Both the position numbers and the translations under genes were made by a program. Below the pieces are notes generated by a model that was not told the origin of the DNA, did no database searches, and was given only the letters and a program-made list of their open reading frames with translations. 64,000 bases of DNA from Candidatus Equimonas faecalis. GTDB lineage: Bacteria; Bacteroidota; Bacteroidia; Bacteroidales; Bacteroidaceae. The DNA is taken from the NCBI GenBank assembly GCA_018066245.1, contig JAGHRT010000010.1, forward strand, positions 55,615 through 119,614. Reading direction: 5' to 3'. Below are positions 45,676-54,824 of the stretch, piece after piece; the first letter of the stretch is position 1; the number at the start of each line of letters is the position of its first letter.

Positions 45676-45683
45676 CAAAAGTA
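45676..45683 (-). promoter_or_regulatory. Promoter -7 box for the lipoprotein gene
   Basis: The reverse strand has TACTTTTG, matching TAnnTTTG, about 100 bp before the ATG. The -33 is only a TTG at shorter spacing. The surrounding gap, 45575-45960, has repeated ACATACG/GTACG phrases but no gene. Confidence 0.55.
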
Positions 45684-45925
45684 CGGCAAGAAAACGTACA
45701 ACCTTTATCAACTCGTACGGCATTTTCATAACTTCATGCCAAAACATACGGACTTTTATCAAAACATACGCTTTTGAACGTTTTGATAATCCGCCAACAC
45801 TCTTTTTTAGACTTAATTTTACGCAAAATATCAAGTATTTGCAAAAAAAACAATCCATCCACACAAAAAGCACATTCTATACACGATTTCCACAGACCGC
45901 ACGCTGATATTTGCGGAAAAAGGTG

Positions 45926-45933
45926 TAAATTTG
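45926..45933 (+). promoter_or_regulatory. Promoter -7 box for the MG2-like gene
   Basis: TAAATTTG lies 28 bp before ATG 45961. A TTTG at 45910-45913 is only 12 bp away, too close for a good -33. It excludes the longer TTG start at 45931. Confidence 0.55.
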
Positions 45934-45960
45934 CAACGCATTATTGATTGCGCACATACG

Positions 45961-48765
45961 ATGAAACGCTTTCTTCTCTTGAACCTCCTCCTATTTGCCG
46001 TCTTCCTGCTTACAGGGCAGGCACGGCAGCCGGGCTATGCTCCGTCCCATACGCCCCACGACAGTACCGCAACCCCGGCAAATAGTGCCCGGCACGATGG
46101 TGCGCCCCCCATCACGGGCAATGTGCGCTCCGATGAAGCGCAGGCCGCAGAAGGAGAGGCGGAGGACAGGCGCATCGCCCTGCTGAAACACATGGCAGGC
46201 TTCGACCACGAATTTCCCCGCGAAAAAGCGTATCTTCACCTTGACAACAACGCCTATCTTGAAGATGACACGCTGTGGTTTAAGGCCTACGTCGTGCGAG
46301 CCGACCTGAAACCCACCACGCTCAGCCGCGTGCTCTATGTGGATTGGCTGAACGCCGACGGCCAATTGATGGAGCAAAAACTTATACGCCTGGACTCTCT
46401 GGGGCAAGGCGACGGCATGATAGCCCTCAACCTGCCTATTAAAAACGGTTTCTACGAAATCCGGGCCTACACCCGCGAAATGATGAACTGGGGCGAGGCC
46501 GCGTGCTTCAGCCGCGTAGTGCCCGTGTTTGCACGCCCCGATGAGGCAGGCCAGTTTGCCGACCTATTCATCAGCCGCCCCGAAATGGAGGATGACCTCG
46601 TGGCGCACCACGAGCGCCCGTGGACTTTCCATAAATCTTCAAGCCGCCGCCTACGCTTCTTCCCCGAAGGTGGCCAGCGCGTAAGCGGCACGGCTGGGCG
46701 GCTGGCCTATCTGCTCACCGACGGCAACGAGGCTCCGTGTTCCGACACCATCAGCATCTACGACACCGCAGGACATCTGCTGCTGACCACCGTCCCTGAA
46801 CATCGGGGCATGGGAGCGTTTCTCCTTCCCGCCGACTGCGAGGGCGGCACGGCACAGGTTTCCGGCCACACCTTCGACCTGCCGCAACCCGTCGGCGGAC
46901 GGTGCGCTTTGCGCCTGCACAACGATGCCGACAGCCTGCGCGTGTTTCTCCTTCCTGCCCGCGACGAATCGCAAGTGCCGTCATCCGGCTCCCCTTCCCT
47001 TTTCCCATCCGGCCACACGTCCCCCAGACGTGTATGTGCCGCCCTGTTGTGCCGCGAACACCTCCGATGGTGCGACACCCTCACTCTCGGCACGTCGGAA
47101 GTCCGCCTTTGCCTGCCTGCCGAGGTGGCTGGACACGGCGTTAATCGCCTTGTGGTGTTCGATGCGCAGGGCCGCACGCTGGCCGAAAGGCAGTTCTACC
47201 ACTTGGGCCAGCCCCTGCGCCATGCCCGGGTAGAAGTACGGCAGAACGAGGCCTGCTACGCACCCTTCTCGCCCGTGGCACTTGACATCACGGTGGCCGA
47301 CCCACAGGGCAGGCCGCTCTCCGTGCCCATCTCGCTCTCCGTGCGCGATGCTGCCGGCCAACTCGTCGGGGACGGGGCGGCCCACATGGAAGCCCAGTGG
47401 CTCCTAAGCTCCGAAGTGAAGGGCTACATCCACCGCCCCGAATGGTATTTTGAAGACCCCGCCGACTCCGTGCGCCGCCACGCCCTCGACCTCCTCCTGA
47501 TGGTACAGGGCTGGACGGCTTCACCAGTGAGCGTGATGACGGGCTGCGAACCCTTCGACCTCCGCCACCCCATCGAGGAAAGTCTCACGCTGAGCGGCAC
47601 GGTCATCAAGGACATCCACCGCGTAAAGCCCTATCCGGGCCTTCACATGAGCCTGACCATGTTTTCCGACAACGGGGGCTCTGTGAAGGGCGAGGCCACC
47701 ACCGATTCGCTGGGGCGCTTTTCGTTCACGTCCAACACAGACTACTGGGGCGAACAGATGGGCATTTTCCACCTCACGGAGCCTGAGTCGGGCGAAAACC
47801 GCTGGTCGCGCGTTATGCTTGACCGCTGGCATGGTCCTCGTCCCCGCCCGTTCCACCCCTCTGAACTCGCGCCGGAAAGTCCCCGACTGCCGCAGGCAGC
47901 CGCGCAGGGACAGGCAGCCCCGCCGCCCGACTCCGACCTCCTGTTCCAATGGAAGGACACGCTCTCCCGCACGCCCCAATATCTTCTGCGCGAGGCCAAG
48001 GTTGTCGATAAGAAGGGACGGCGATACAAGGGCCTGAACTTCAATCGCTACACCTATGGTGGCGGCGAGAAAAAGGGTTTCCGCCACAGCGAGTTCTACT
48101 GGAACGTGCCTCTGGAACTGGAACGTGCCAAGGACAAGGGCATGAGTTTCTATTCCATGTACGACTTCTTCGCCTACCTCTTCGACCGTAGCGAACTGGC
48201 CTACGACAACTCTCACTTCGACCCCTCCGCCAAGCCCGAAACCACCGAGGAGGGCGAAGAGCATACGCCGCGCGATGACGATGGCGCATGGGTGGAGGAA
48301 CTTGAAGGCCTCCGCTACAGAAACAGACCTGTTCTCACGGAAGTAAACAACGGTTCCGGAGCCGTGGGCGGCGAGGGCATGAACACCGCCCCCGAAGAAG
48401 TGAAGTCGTGTATGCTCACCACACACTACCTCAAGCCAGGCAGCAATATGAAGCCAGGCGATGGCTACCTCTTCATCTACACCTCGCCCGACTGGCATAA
48501 GTGGCGTGAGAAGCGGGGCTACACCAAACGCCACATTTGGGGCTATGCCGTGCCACAGGCCTTTCCCCGCCTGAATTACTACGAACTGCCGGCCACCAAT
48601 CCCGCCGACTTCCGCCGCACGCTCTACTGGGCTCCTTCACTCCACACCGATGCCTCGGGCCACGCCAACGCCATATTCTTCAGCAATGCCCGCGAGGGGC
48701 AGCAACTCAGCATAAGCCTGTGCGGCATCACGCCCGAAGGCGATATTATCAGCTACGAACGCTAA
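45961..48765 (+). CDS. Exported protein with MG2-like domain
   Basis: 934 residues from ATG 45961. The signal peptide is MKRFLLLNLLLFAVFLL with cleavage near GQA. About residues 75-200 resemble the macroglobulin MG2-type domain common in Bacteroidetes surface proteins: REKAYLHLDNNAYLEDDTLW then FKAYVVRADLKPTTLSRVLY and YEIRAYTREMMNWGEA. Beta-rich regions follow, with a proline-rich linker (ASA-type PPPDSD, about 650-665) and a C-terminal part with WRDKRGY-like phrases (WHKWREKRGYTKRHIW). No TonB plug, protease or glycosidase motif is evident. Probably a periplasmic or outer-membrane-associated protein of unknown role. Long proline/alanine stretches near the N-terminus are low complexity. Confidence 0.75.
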   Translation: MKRFLLLNLLLFAVFLLTGQARQPGYAPSHTPHDSTATPANSARHDGAPPITGNVRSDEAQAAEGEAEDRRIALLKHMAGFDHEFPREKAYLHLDNNAYLEDDTLWFKAYVVRADLKPTTLSRVLYVDWLNADGQLMEQKLIRLDSLGQGDGMIALNLPIKNGFYEIRAYTREMMNWGEAACFSRVVPVFARPDEAGQFADLFISRPEMEDDLVAHHERPWTFHKSSSRRLRFFPEGGQRVSGTAGRLAYLLTDGNEAPCSDTISIYDTAGHLLLTTVPEHRGMGAFLLPADCEGGTAQVSGHTFDLPQPVGGRCALRLHNDADSLRVFLLPARDESQVPSSGSPSLFPSGHTSPRRVCAALLCREHLRWCDTLTLGTSEVRLCLPAEVAGHGVNRLVVFDAQGRTLAERQFYHLGQPLRHARVEVRQNEACYAPFSPVALDITVADPQGRPLSVPISLSVRDAAGQLVGDGAAHMEAQWLLSSEVKGYIHRPEWYFEDPADSVRRHALDLLLMVQGWTASPVSVMTGCEPFDLRHPIEESLTLSGTVIKDIHRVKPYPGLHMSLTMFSDNGGSVKGEATTDSLGRFSFTSNTDYWGEQMGIFHLTEPESGENRWSRVMLDRWHGPRPRPFHPSELAPESPRLPQAAAQGQAAPPPDSDLLFQWKDTLSRTPQYLLREAKVVDKKGRRYKGLNFNRYTYGGGEKKGFRHSEFYWNVPLELERAKDKGMSFYSMYDFFAYLFDRSELAYDNSHFDPSAKPETTEEGEEHTPRDDDGAWVEELEGLRYRNRPVLTEVNNGSGAVGGEGMNTAPEEVKSCMLTTHYLKPGSNMKPGDGYLFIYTSPDWHKWREKRGYTKRHIWGYAVPQAFPRLNYYELPATNPADFRRTLYWAPSLHTDASGHANAIFFSNAREGQQLSISLCGITPEGDIISYER

Positions 48766-48780
48766 GCGACGGCCACAGTA

Positions 48781-49035
48781 TTCGCACTTTGAGCTGCGCT
48801 CCAAGATACTTCCGCTCGGAAAAGCTCAAATTTCGCTGCGCTCACGCAGGCTTTTCTCGCGCTTATTCGCACTTTGAGCTGCGCTCCAAGATACTCTCGC
48901 TCGGAAAAGCTCAAATTTCGCTGCGCTCATGCAGGCTTTTCTCTTGCTTATTCGCACTTTGAGCTGCGCTCCAAGATACTCTCGCTCGGAAAAGCTCAAA
49001 TTTCGCTGCGCTCATTTGGCTTTTCTCTCGCTTAT
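48781..49035. repeat. Three tandem 85-bp repeats upstream of asnA
   Basis: Units start at 48781, 48866 and 48951 (spacing exactly 85). Each contains an inverted pair TTTGAGCT...AGCTCAAA with GCGCTCCAAGATACT between. The third unit diverges at its end and runs into the asnA promoter, whose -33 and -7 boxes occupy positions equivalent to repeat bases. Spurious open frames across the array are not genes. Confidence 0.92.
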
Positions 49036-49046
49036 TCGTATCTTTG
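49015..49046 (+). promoter_or_regulatory. Promoter of asnA
   Basis: TTTG at 49015-49018 and TATCTTTG at 49039-49046, spacer 20 bp, a full match. The leader would be about 28 nt. It lies at the junction of the third 85-bp repeat. Confidence 0.87.
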
Positions 49047-49080
49047 CAACCTGATTTATACAACCATTATATAGACTGAT

Positions 49081-50118
49081 ATGAGCCACCTTCTATTGCC
49101 TGCAGGCTACCAGCCGTTGCTCGACGTCTGGCAGACGGAGCAGGGCATCAAACGCATCAAGGACTTTTTCCAAATGAACCTCTCCACGGAACTTCATCTG
49201 CGGAGAGTTACAGCCCCGCTCTTTGTGATGAAAGGATTGGGTATCAACGACGACCTGAGCGGGACGGAACGGCCCGTTTCCTTCCCCGTCAAGGCCCTGG
49301 ACGACCGCAAGGCCGAAGTGGTCCACTCTTTGGCAAAATGGAAACGGCTCTCGCTGGCCGAACACGCCGTGGAGGCCGGACAAGGCATCTACACCGACAT
49401 GAACGCCATACGCGCCGACGAGGAACTGGACAACCTGCATTCACTCTACGTGGATCAGTGGGACTGGGAAGCCGTCATCACGCCCGCCGACCGCACCACG
49501 GCCTACCTGCACGATGTGGTACGGCGCATCTACGGAGCCCTGCGGCGCACGGAATACCTGACCTGCGAACTCTACCCGCAAATCAAGCCCTTCCTGCCTG
49601 CCGACATCCATTTCATCCATAGCGAGGAACTCCTCCAGCGCTACCCCACGCTCAGCCCCAAGGAGCGCGAGGATGCCATCTGCCGAGAGTACGGAGCCGT
49701 GTTCATCACGGGCATTGGCGGCCGTCTGTCCAATGGCGAAAAGCACGACGGGCGCTCGCCCGACTACGACGACTGGTCGTCCGCAGGCTCCGACGGGAAG
49801 CCGGGCCTCAACGGCGACATCCTCATCTGGTACCCGCTTCTCCAGCGCAGCATCGAACTCTCGTCGATGGGCATCCGCGTGGACAAGGAAGCCTTGCTGC
49901 GGCAGCTGGCTCTGGAAGGTATGGAGGAACGCCTCTCACTCTACTTCCACCAACGCCTCGTGGCAGGCGAATTGCCTCTGTGCATAGGCGGCGGCATAGG
50001 CCAGAGCCGCCTGTGCATGGTGCTCCTCCACAAGGCACACATAGGCGAAATCCAGGCCAGCATCTGGCCCGACGAGATGCGGCGGGAATGCCGTGAAGCC
50101 GGCATACCCCTTATTTAA
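49081..50118 (+). CDS. asnA: Aspartate-ammonia ligase
   Basis: 345 residues. It makes asparagine from aspartate, ammonia and ATP; the fold is that of class II aminoacyl-tRNA synthetases. Motifs: GYQPLLDVWQTEQGIKRIKD, NLSTELHLRRVTAPLFVMKG, GTERPVSFPVKALDDRKAEV, DMNAIRADEELDNLHSLYVD, and the C-terminal GIGQSRLCMVLLHKAHIGEI. Normal length. Followed by a LolA-like gene after 37 bp, so it may head an operon with pdxB and rmuC. Confidence 0.96.
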   Translation: MSHLLLPAGYQPLLDVWQTEQGIKRIKDFFQMNLSTELHLRRVTAPLFVMKGLGINDDLSGTERPVSFPVKALDDRKAEVVHSLAKWKRLSLAEHAVEAGQGIYTDMNAIRADEELDNLHSLYVDQWDWEAVITPADRTTAYLHDVVRRIYGALRRTEYLTCELYPQIKPFLPADIHFIHSEELLQRYPTLSPKEREDAICREYGAVFITGIGGRLSNGEKHDGRSPDYDDWSSAGSDGKPGLNGDILIWYPLLQRSIELSSMGIRVDKEALLRQLALEGMEERLSLYFHQRLVAGELPLCIGGGIGQSRLCMVLLHKAHIGEIQASIWPDEMRRECREAGIPLI

Positions 50119-50155
50119 GACAGGGCCTGTTACTTAGCATTTTCTTTCATCCAGC

Positions 50156-50824
50156 ATGTTCCCACGTACAAACAGAAGGATAAGTCTCCTGATTGCCCTT
50201 CTGCTCCTCACTCTCCCCGCGCGGCTCCCCGCCCTCGCCCCTGCTCCTTCCCGTTCCGACGCGCAGAACGAGAAGGAGGCCAAGGCCCTGTTTAACAAAA
50301 TCTATGACAAAGTGTTCGGCAAGGAGGGCTCCACGCTGTCCTACGCCGTAAACATCATCGGCCTCTACAAGACCCAAGGCACCATCACCTACAAGGGCAA
50401 AAAGCTGCGCTACCAGGAGAAGCGCTACGCCGCCTGGGAGGACGGCACGACCGCCTACATGGTAGATAAAAAGAAGCGCACGGTAAACATCTACCGGATG
50501 GACGACGACAAGAAGGACAAGTACTTGTCGAAATTCAAGTACGACGTAAACAACTTCCGCTTCAGCTACACCGTGGAGGGCGACTGCTACAACATCACGG
50601 CACGCGTGAAGGACTCTAAGTTCTTCGGCATAAAATATGTATCGGCCATGGTGAAAAGGAGTAGCCTGACACCCGTCAGCATGAAGATAAAACTGGCATT
50701 TATCTCTACGACCGTGCAGATTACCAACTTCAAGGCGGGAGGCGTCTCGGACGATTGTTTCCGCTTCCCCAAGAAGAATTTTGCCGACTACAGCTTTACG
50801 GACCACAGAAACGAAGAACAGTGA
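50156..50824 (+). CDS. LolA-like periplasmic protein
   Basis: 222 residues with a signal peptide (RRISLLIALLLLTLPARLPALA). The mature part has the repeated beta pattern of LolA/LolB-like lipid-binding sheets: LSYAVNIIGLYKTQGTITYK, GKKLRYQEKRYAAWEDGTTA, YMVDKKKRTVNIYRMDDDK. Such proteins carry lipids or lipoproteins across the periplasm; the ligand is unknown and LolA itself is not claimed. Its TGA overlaps a GTG start of pdxB, so the two are coupled. Confidence 0.65.
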   Translation: MFPRTNRRISLLIALLLLTLPARLPALAPAPSRSDAQNEKEAKALFNKIYDKVFGKEGSTLSYAVNIIGLYKTQGTITYKGKKLRYQEKRYAAWEDGTTAYMVDKKKRTVNIYRMDDDKKDKYLSKFKYDVNNFRFSYTVEGDCYNITARVKDSKFFGIKYVSAMVKRSSLTPVSMKIKLAFISTTVQITNFKAGGVSDDCFRFPKKNFADYSFTDHRNEEQ

Positions 50825-51846
50825 ACACTGAAGCAGGACAAGCGCAGAGCAATCTGCCGCACGGCAACCACGCCGCCAAGGAGCCGCGCCGGCGGTTTGT
50901 AGTGGACGACAAAATACCCTACATCCGACCCTATCTGGAGCATGCAGGCGACTGCGTGTTCCTGCCCGGGCGAGCCATTTCGGCGGACGACGTGCGCCAG
51001 GCCGACACGCTGGTGGTGCGCACCCGCACGAAGGTGGATGCCCGCCTGCTGGAAGGCTCACGCGTCAGACAGGTCGTTACGGCCACCATAGGCTTCGACC
51101 ATCTCGACACGGCGTGGCTGGAGGCGCAGGGCATAGCGTGGCACAACTGCCCGGGCTGCAACGCGCCCTCTGTGGCACAGTATGTGAGGGAAGCCCTCCA
51201 CCGCTGCGGCTTTCCGGAGGGCGGCAGGGGACGCACGGCGGGCATCGTGGGCCTCGGCCATGTAGGACGCGCGGTCAGGGCAGCTCTGGAGAAAGAGGGT
51301 TGGCAAATCCGCGTCAGCGACCCGCCCCTGGGCCTTAACGACGACCTGACCTCTTGCGACGTGATTACCTTTCACGTGCCGCTCACCCACGACGGCGACT
51401 GCCCCACCTGCCACATGGCCGATGCGGCCTTCTTCCGCACCCTATGCCGCCGCCCCCTGATTGTAAACGCGGCACGGGGCGGCGTGGTGGACGAGGAGGC
51501 GTTGCTGCAAGCCTTGGACACGGGCGCAGTAAGCGGGGCCGTGATTGACTGCTGGGAGCACGAGCCCGACGTGAACCGCCAACTGCTGCAAAGGGCTCTG
51601 CTGGCCACGCCCCACATTGCGGGCTACAGCGCCAACGGCAAGGCGGCGGCTACCTGGCAGACGCTACGCCACATCGATCCCTGCGGCCCCTGGCCGGCCT
51701 CACCCGCCGAGCTGCTCACCGAAGCCCTGGGCGGCAGCCTGCCCTCCCTGCCGCCCTACGACCCCACCCGCGACAGCGAAGCCCTGAAAGCCCATCCAGA
51801 AAACTTCGAGAGCCTGAGAGGAAACTACCCGCTGAGGCTGGAGTGA
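50821..51846 (+). CDS. pdxB: 4-phosphoerythronate dehydrogenase
   Basis: 341 residues from GTG 50821, which overlaps the upstream stop (GTGA); longer in-frame starts lie inside the previous gene. It catalyses the second step of pyridoxal-phosphate synthesis. Motifs: FVVDDKIPYIRPYLEHAGDC, IGFDHLDTAWLEAQGIAWHN, CPGCNAPSVAQYV, the Rossmann GIVGLGHVGRAV and NAARGGVVDEEAL, with His in ATPHIAGYSANGK. The phrase GCNAxSVAQYV separates PdxB from other 2-hydroxyacid dehydrogenases. Slightly shorter than the E. coli enzyme at the C-terminus. Confidence 0.9.
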   Translation: MNTEAGQAQSNLPHGNHAAKEPRRRFVVDDKIPYIRPYLEHAGDCVFLPGRAISADDVRQADTLVVRTRTKVDARLLEGSRVRQVVTATIGFDHLDTAWLEAQGIAWHNCPGCNAPSVAQYVREALHRCGFPEGGRGRTAGIVGLGHVGRAVRAALEKEGWQIRVSDPPLGLNDDLTSCDVITFHVPLTHDGDCPTCHMADAAFFRTLCRRPLIVNAARGGVVDEEALLQALDTGAVSGAVIDCWEHEPDVNRQLLQRALLATPHIAGYSANGKAAATWQTLRHIDPCGPWPASPAELLTEALGGSLPSLPPYDPTRDSEALKAHPENFESLRGNYPLRLE

Positions 51847-51898
51847 ACCGCAAAGAGAGAAAAACGAAGAACTGACCTTTTGAACAACGCGCCCCCCT

Positions 51899-53194
51899 AT
51901 GACAGAAATCATTATTCCTTTGATAGCACTCGTGATTGGCGTGGTGGTGGGATTCGTCCTGTCGCAACGCCAACACAAGGCCATCGTGCAGATGCAACAG
52001 CAACAGGCCGACCGCCGCGTGGAGGAACTGCAGGCGCAACACGCCTCTGAGATGGAACAGCACCTCCGCCTCGTGAAAGCCGAACTCAAGGCCTCGTCGG
52101 AGGACGTGCTGCGCGAACGCAGCGAGCAACTGGCTCAGGAGAACGGGGAGCAGATGGAAAAAGTGCTCACGCCCCTACAGAACAACCTGAAGCAGATGCA
52201 GCAAGCCCTGGAGCAGAGCAGCCGCGCCCATGCCGAGGGCATGGCACGCCTCGACCAGAGCATACGTTTCTCCATGCAGGAGAGCGCACGCCTGGGGGAA
52301 CGAGCCGACCGCCTGTCGGCGGCCCTGACGGGACAGAACAAGACCCAGGGCAACTTCGGGGAGCTCCTGCTCCGGCAGGTGCTGGAGCAGATGGGGCTGG
52401 AGCCCGGCCTGCAATTCACGGAGCAGGCCATGCTGCGCGGCAACGACGGACGCCCGCTGCGCAACACCGAGAGCGACCAATGTATGCAGCCCGACGTGGT
52501 GCTCCACTTCCCCGACGAGCGCGACGTCATCATCGATGCGAAAATGTCGCTCACGGCCTATGTGGATTACCAAAGCGCCACCGACGACGCCCTCCGCGCC
52601 CAAGCCCTCCAGCGGCACTTGCAGAGTGTGCGCCAGCACGTGCGCGAACTCTCGCAGAAGAACTACAGCAACTACATCGGCGCAGGGCGCACGCGGCTGG
52701 ACTACGTCATCATGTTCGTGCCCCAGGAGGGAGCCTATCAGTTGGCCCTGCACGCCGACCCTGAGCTCTATTCGTGGGCCTTCGCCCAGGGCGTGATGAT
52801 TTCCTCCACCCAGAGCCTCTACGCCCTCCTCCGTATGATTGAAATCAGCTGGAGGCAACAGCGGCAGGTGGAGAATCAGGAGAACATCATGAAGGAAGCC
52901 ACCACGATGCTGGAGCGCGTGCAACTGTTCTACGAGCGCTTCCAAGAGGTGCAGGCCATGCTGAGGCGCACCCAGGATGCCTTCACGTCGCTCAACACGA
53001 CCATCGCCCCCAAAGGCAAGAGCATCGTTACCTCCGCCCTGAACCTGATTGGCTACGGAGCGAAAGCCCCCAAAACTTCCAAGAAGGCCAAGACCTTCGT
53101 AGAGGTGGCCGCCCTCAAAGCCGAGGAGGAACCGCAGGAACTGCCCAATGATTCCACCCCATCCGCCGGCAATGAGAACTACCCTATGCACTAG
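51899..53194 (+). CDS. rmuC: DNA recombination protein RmuC
   Basis: 431 residues. A membrane anchor at 3-22 (EIIIPLIALVIGVVVGFVL) is followed by a long coiled coil (about 25-140). The nuclease-like core begins at QGNFGELLLRQVLEQMGLE and includes PDVVLHFPDERDVIIDAKM with the acidic DAK of a PD-(D/E)XK fold, then YVIMFVPQEGAYQLAL. RmuC limits recombination between inverted repeats, which is of interest in a genome so rich in them. Its last codons, including the TAG, overlap the first unit of a 22-bp array. Confidence 0.92.
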   Translation: MTEIIIPLIALVIGVVVGFVLSQRQHKAIVQMQQQQADRRVEELQAQHASEMEQHLRLVKAELKASSEDVLRERSEQLAQENGEQMEKVLTPLQNNLKQMQQALEQSSRAHAEGMARLDQSIRFSMQESARLGERADRLSAALTGQNKTQGNFGELLLRQVLEQMGLEPGLQFTEQAMLRGNDGRPLRNTESDQCMQPDVVLHFPDERDVIIDAKMSLTAYVDYQSATDDALRAQALQRHLQSVRQHVRELSQKNYSNYIGAGRTRLDYVIMFVPQEGAYQLALHADPELYSWAFAQGVMISSTQSLYALLRMIEISWRQQRQVENQENIMKEATTMLERVQLFYERFQEVQAMLRRTQDAFTSLNTTIAPKGKSIVTSALNLIGYGAKAPKTSKKAKTFVEVAALKAEEEPQELPNDSTPSAGNENYPMH

Positions 53195-53260
53195 GAGAAA
53201 CTACTCTATACACTAGGAAAAACTATCCCATACACTAGGAAAAACTACTCTATACACTAA
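53184..53260. repeat. 22-bp tandem array after rmuC
   Basis: CACTAG-type anchors at 53189, 53211, 53233 and 53255 are exactly 22 bp apart; units read ACTAGGAAAAACTACTC with variations. The first unit lies in the rmuC end. The other strand of the array at 12241-12315 is similar. Between 53261 and 53347 there is only C-rich sequence. Confidence 0.88.
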
Positions 53261-53347
53261 TTTCACCCACCCCCTACACTCCCATTCCCATCCCCACCGC
53301 GGCCTGCCCCTGTCGGAGGAACGGAGAGGGGGCTCGTACCAACCGTC

Positions 53348-54751
53348 ATGAAGAACCTTTACATAGAAACCTACGGCTGCCAGATGAACGTGGCCGACAG
53401 CGAGGTGGTGGCCGCCATCATGCAGATGGCCGGCTATGAGCCTTGCGACACCCTGGACCAAGCCGATGCCGTGTTCCTCAACACCTGCTCCGTGCGCGAC
53501 AATGCCGAGCAGAAAATTTTCCACCGCCTCGAAGCCCTCGCGGCAGAACGGCGCAAGCGGCAGAAAAGCACCGAAGGCCCACACGGCCTCATAATCGGCG
53601 TAATCGGCTGCATGGCCCAGCGCGTGGCCGAACGCCTCATCAGCGAGTGCGGCTGCGACCTCGTGGCCGGCCCCGACGCCTACACCGCCCTGCCCCATCT
53701 GATGGCCGAAGCCGAACTGGGACATAAAGCCATCAATGTGAGCGCCTCGCTCAGCGAAACCTACGCCGACGTGGTGCCACAGCGCATCCACGGCAGCCGC
53801 CTGTCGGGATTCGTGAGCATCATGCGCGGGTGCAACAATTTCTGCCACTACTGCATCGTGCCCTACACCCGGGGCCGTGAGCGCTCCCGCAGCGTGGAGA
53901 GCATCCTCAGGGAGGTGAGCGACCTGCGTGAGCGGGGCTACAAGGAGGTAACGCTGCTTGGCCAGAACGTCAATAGCTACCGCGCCGAGTTCAGCACGGA
54001 CAACAGCCACGACCCCGCCGACAGCAACCGCACGGTGCTGTTTCCCGAACTGCTCCGCCTCGTGGCACGCGAGGCACGGGGGATGCGCGTGCGCTTCACC
54101 ACCTCCCACCCCAAGGACATGAGCGACGACACCCTGCGCGTCATAGCCGAAGAGCCCAACGTGTGCCGCCACATCCACCTGCCCGTGCAGAGCGGCTCCG
54201 ACGACGTACTGAAGCGCATGAACCGCAAATACACCCGCGAGTGGTACCTCGGCCGCGTGGCCGCCATTCGGCGCATCATTCCCGACTGCGGCCTGTCCAC
54301 CGACATCTTTACGGGCTACAGCGGCGAGACCCTGGCCGACCATCAGGCCAGCCTCTCCCTCATGGAGGAATGCGCCTACGACTCCGCCTTCATGTTCAAG
54401 TACAGCGAGCGGCCGGGCACCTACGCCTCCAAGCACCTGCCCGACGACGTGCCCGAAGCGGAGAAAGTGCGCCGGCTGGAGGAGCTCATCGCCCTGCAAA
54501 ACCGCCTCTCGCTGGAATCAAACCGCCGCTGCATTGGCCGGAGCTACGAAATCCTCGTGGAAGGCCGCAGCAAGCGCTCTGCCGACCAACTGTTCGGACG
54601 CACGGAGCAGAACCGCGTGGTCGTAATCCCCCGCACCGTCACCCTGACAGACGGCACCGTGCGCACCTTCCACCCAGGCGAATTTGTGGCGGTACGCATC
54701 ACCGAAGCCACTCAGGCCACGCTGAAAGGCGAGCCGCAGGAAGCCCTCTGA
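53348..54751 (+). CDS. miaB: tRNA-2-methylthio-N6-dimethylallyladenosine synthase
   Basis: 467 residues. It adds a methylthio group to i6A37 of tRNAs. The N-terminal UPF0004 domain holds the auxiliary cluster cysteines (ETYGCQMN, NTCSVRDNAEQ, IGCMAQR). The radical SAM domain has CNNFCHYCIVPYTRGRE with the CxxxCxxC cluster. A C-terminal TRAM domain (about 395-460, YEILVEGRSKRSADQLFGRT) completes it. Full length. No promoter recognised in the 153-bp gap before it. Confidence 0.96.
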   Translation: MKNLYIETYGCQMNVADSEVVAAIMQMAGYEPCDTLDQADAVFLNTCSVRDNAEQKIFHRLEALAAERRKRQKSTEGPHGLIIGVIGCMAQRVAERLISECGCDLVAGPDAYTALPHLMAEAELGHKAINVSASLSETYADVVPQRIHGSRLSGFVSIMRGCNNFCHYCIVPYTRGRERSRSVESILREVSDLRERGYKEVTLLGQNVNSYRAEFSTDNSHDPADSNRTVLFPELLRLVAREARGMRVRFTTSHPKDMSDDTLRVIAEEPNVCRHIHLPVQSGSDDVLKRMNRKYTREWYLGRVAAIRRIIPDCGLSTDIFTGYSGETLADHQASLSLMEECAYDSAFMFKYSERPGTYASKHLPDDVPEAEKVRRLEELIALQNRLSLESNRRCIGRSYEILVEGRSKRSADQLFGRTEQNRVVVIPRTVTLTDGTVRTFHPGEFVAVRITEATQATLKGEPQEAL

Positions 54752-54824
54752 ACCCCGCCTGAAGACGCTTGCCCTACCCTTCGGAGCCTCTCTCCGCAAC
54801 TGACGTTTCACCCTATTATATATA

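Noticed and set aside
45931..45960. TTG start ten codons upstream of the MG2-like gene
   Set aside because: It overlaps the promoter -7 box, and ATG 45961 begins a proper signal peptide.
48800..49074. Open frames across the 85-bp repeats
   Set aside because: They exist only because 85-bp units leave frames open; they repeat the same peptide in different frames.
50755..50820. Longer N-terminus of PdxB
   Set aside because: It lies inside the LolA-like gene in another frame and is not protein-like; GTG 50821 overlaps the stop as coupled genes do.
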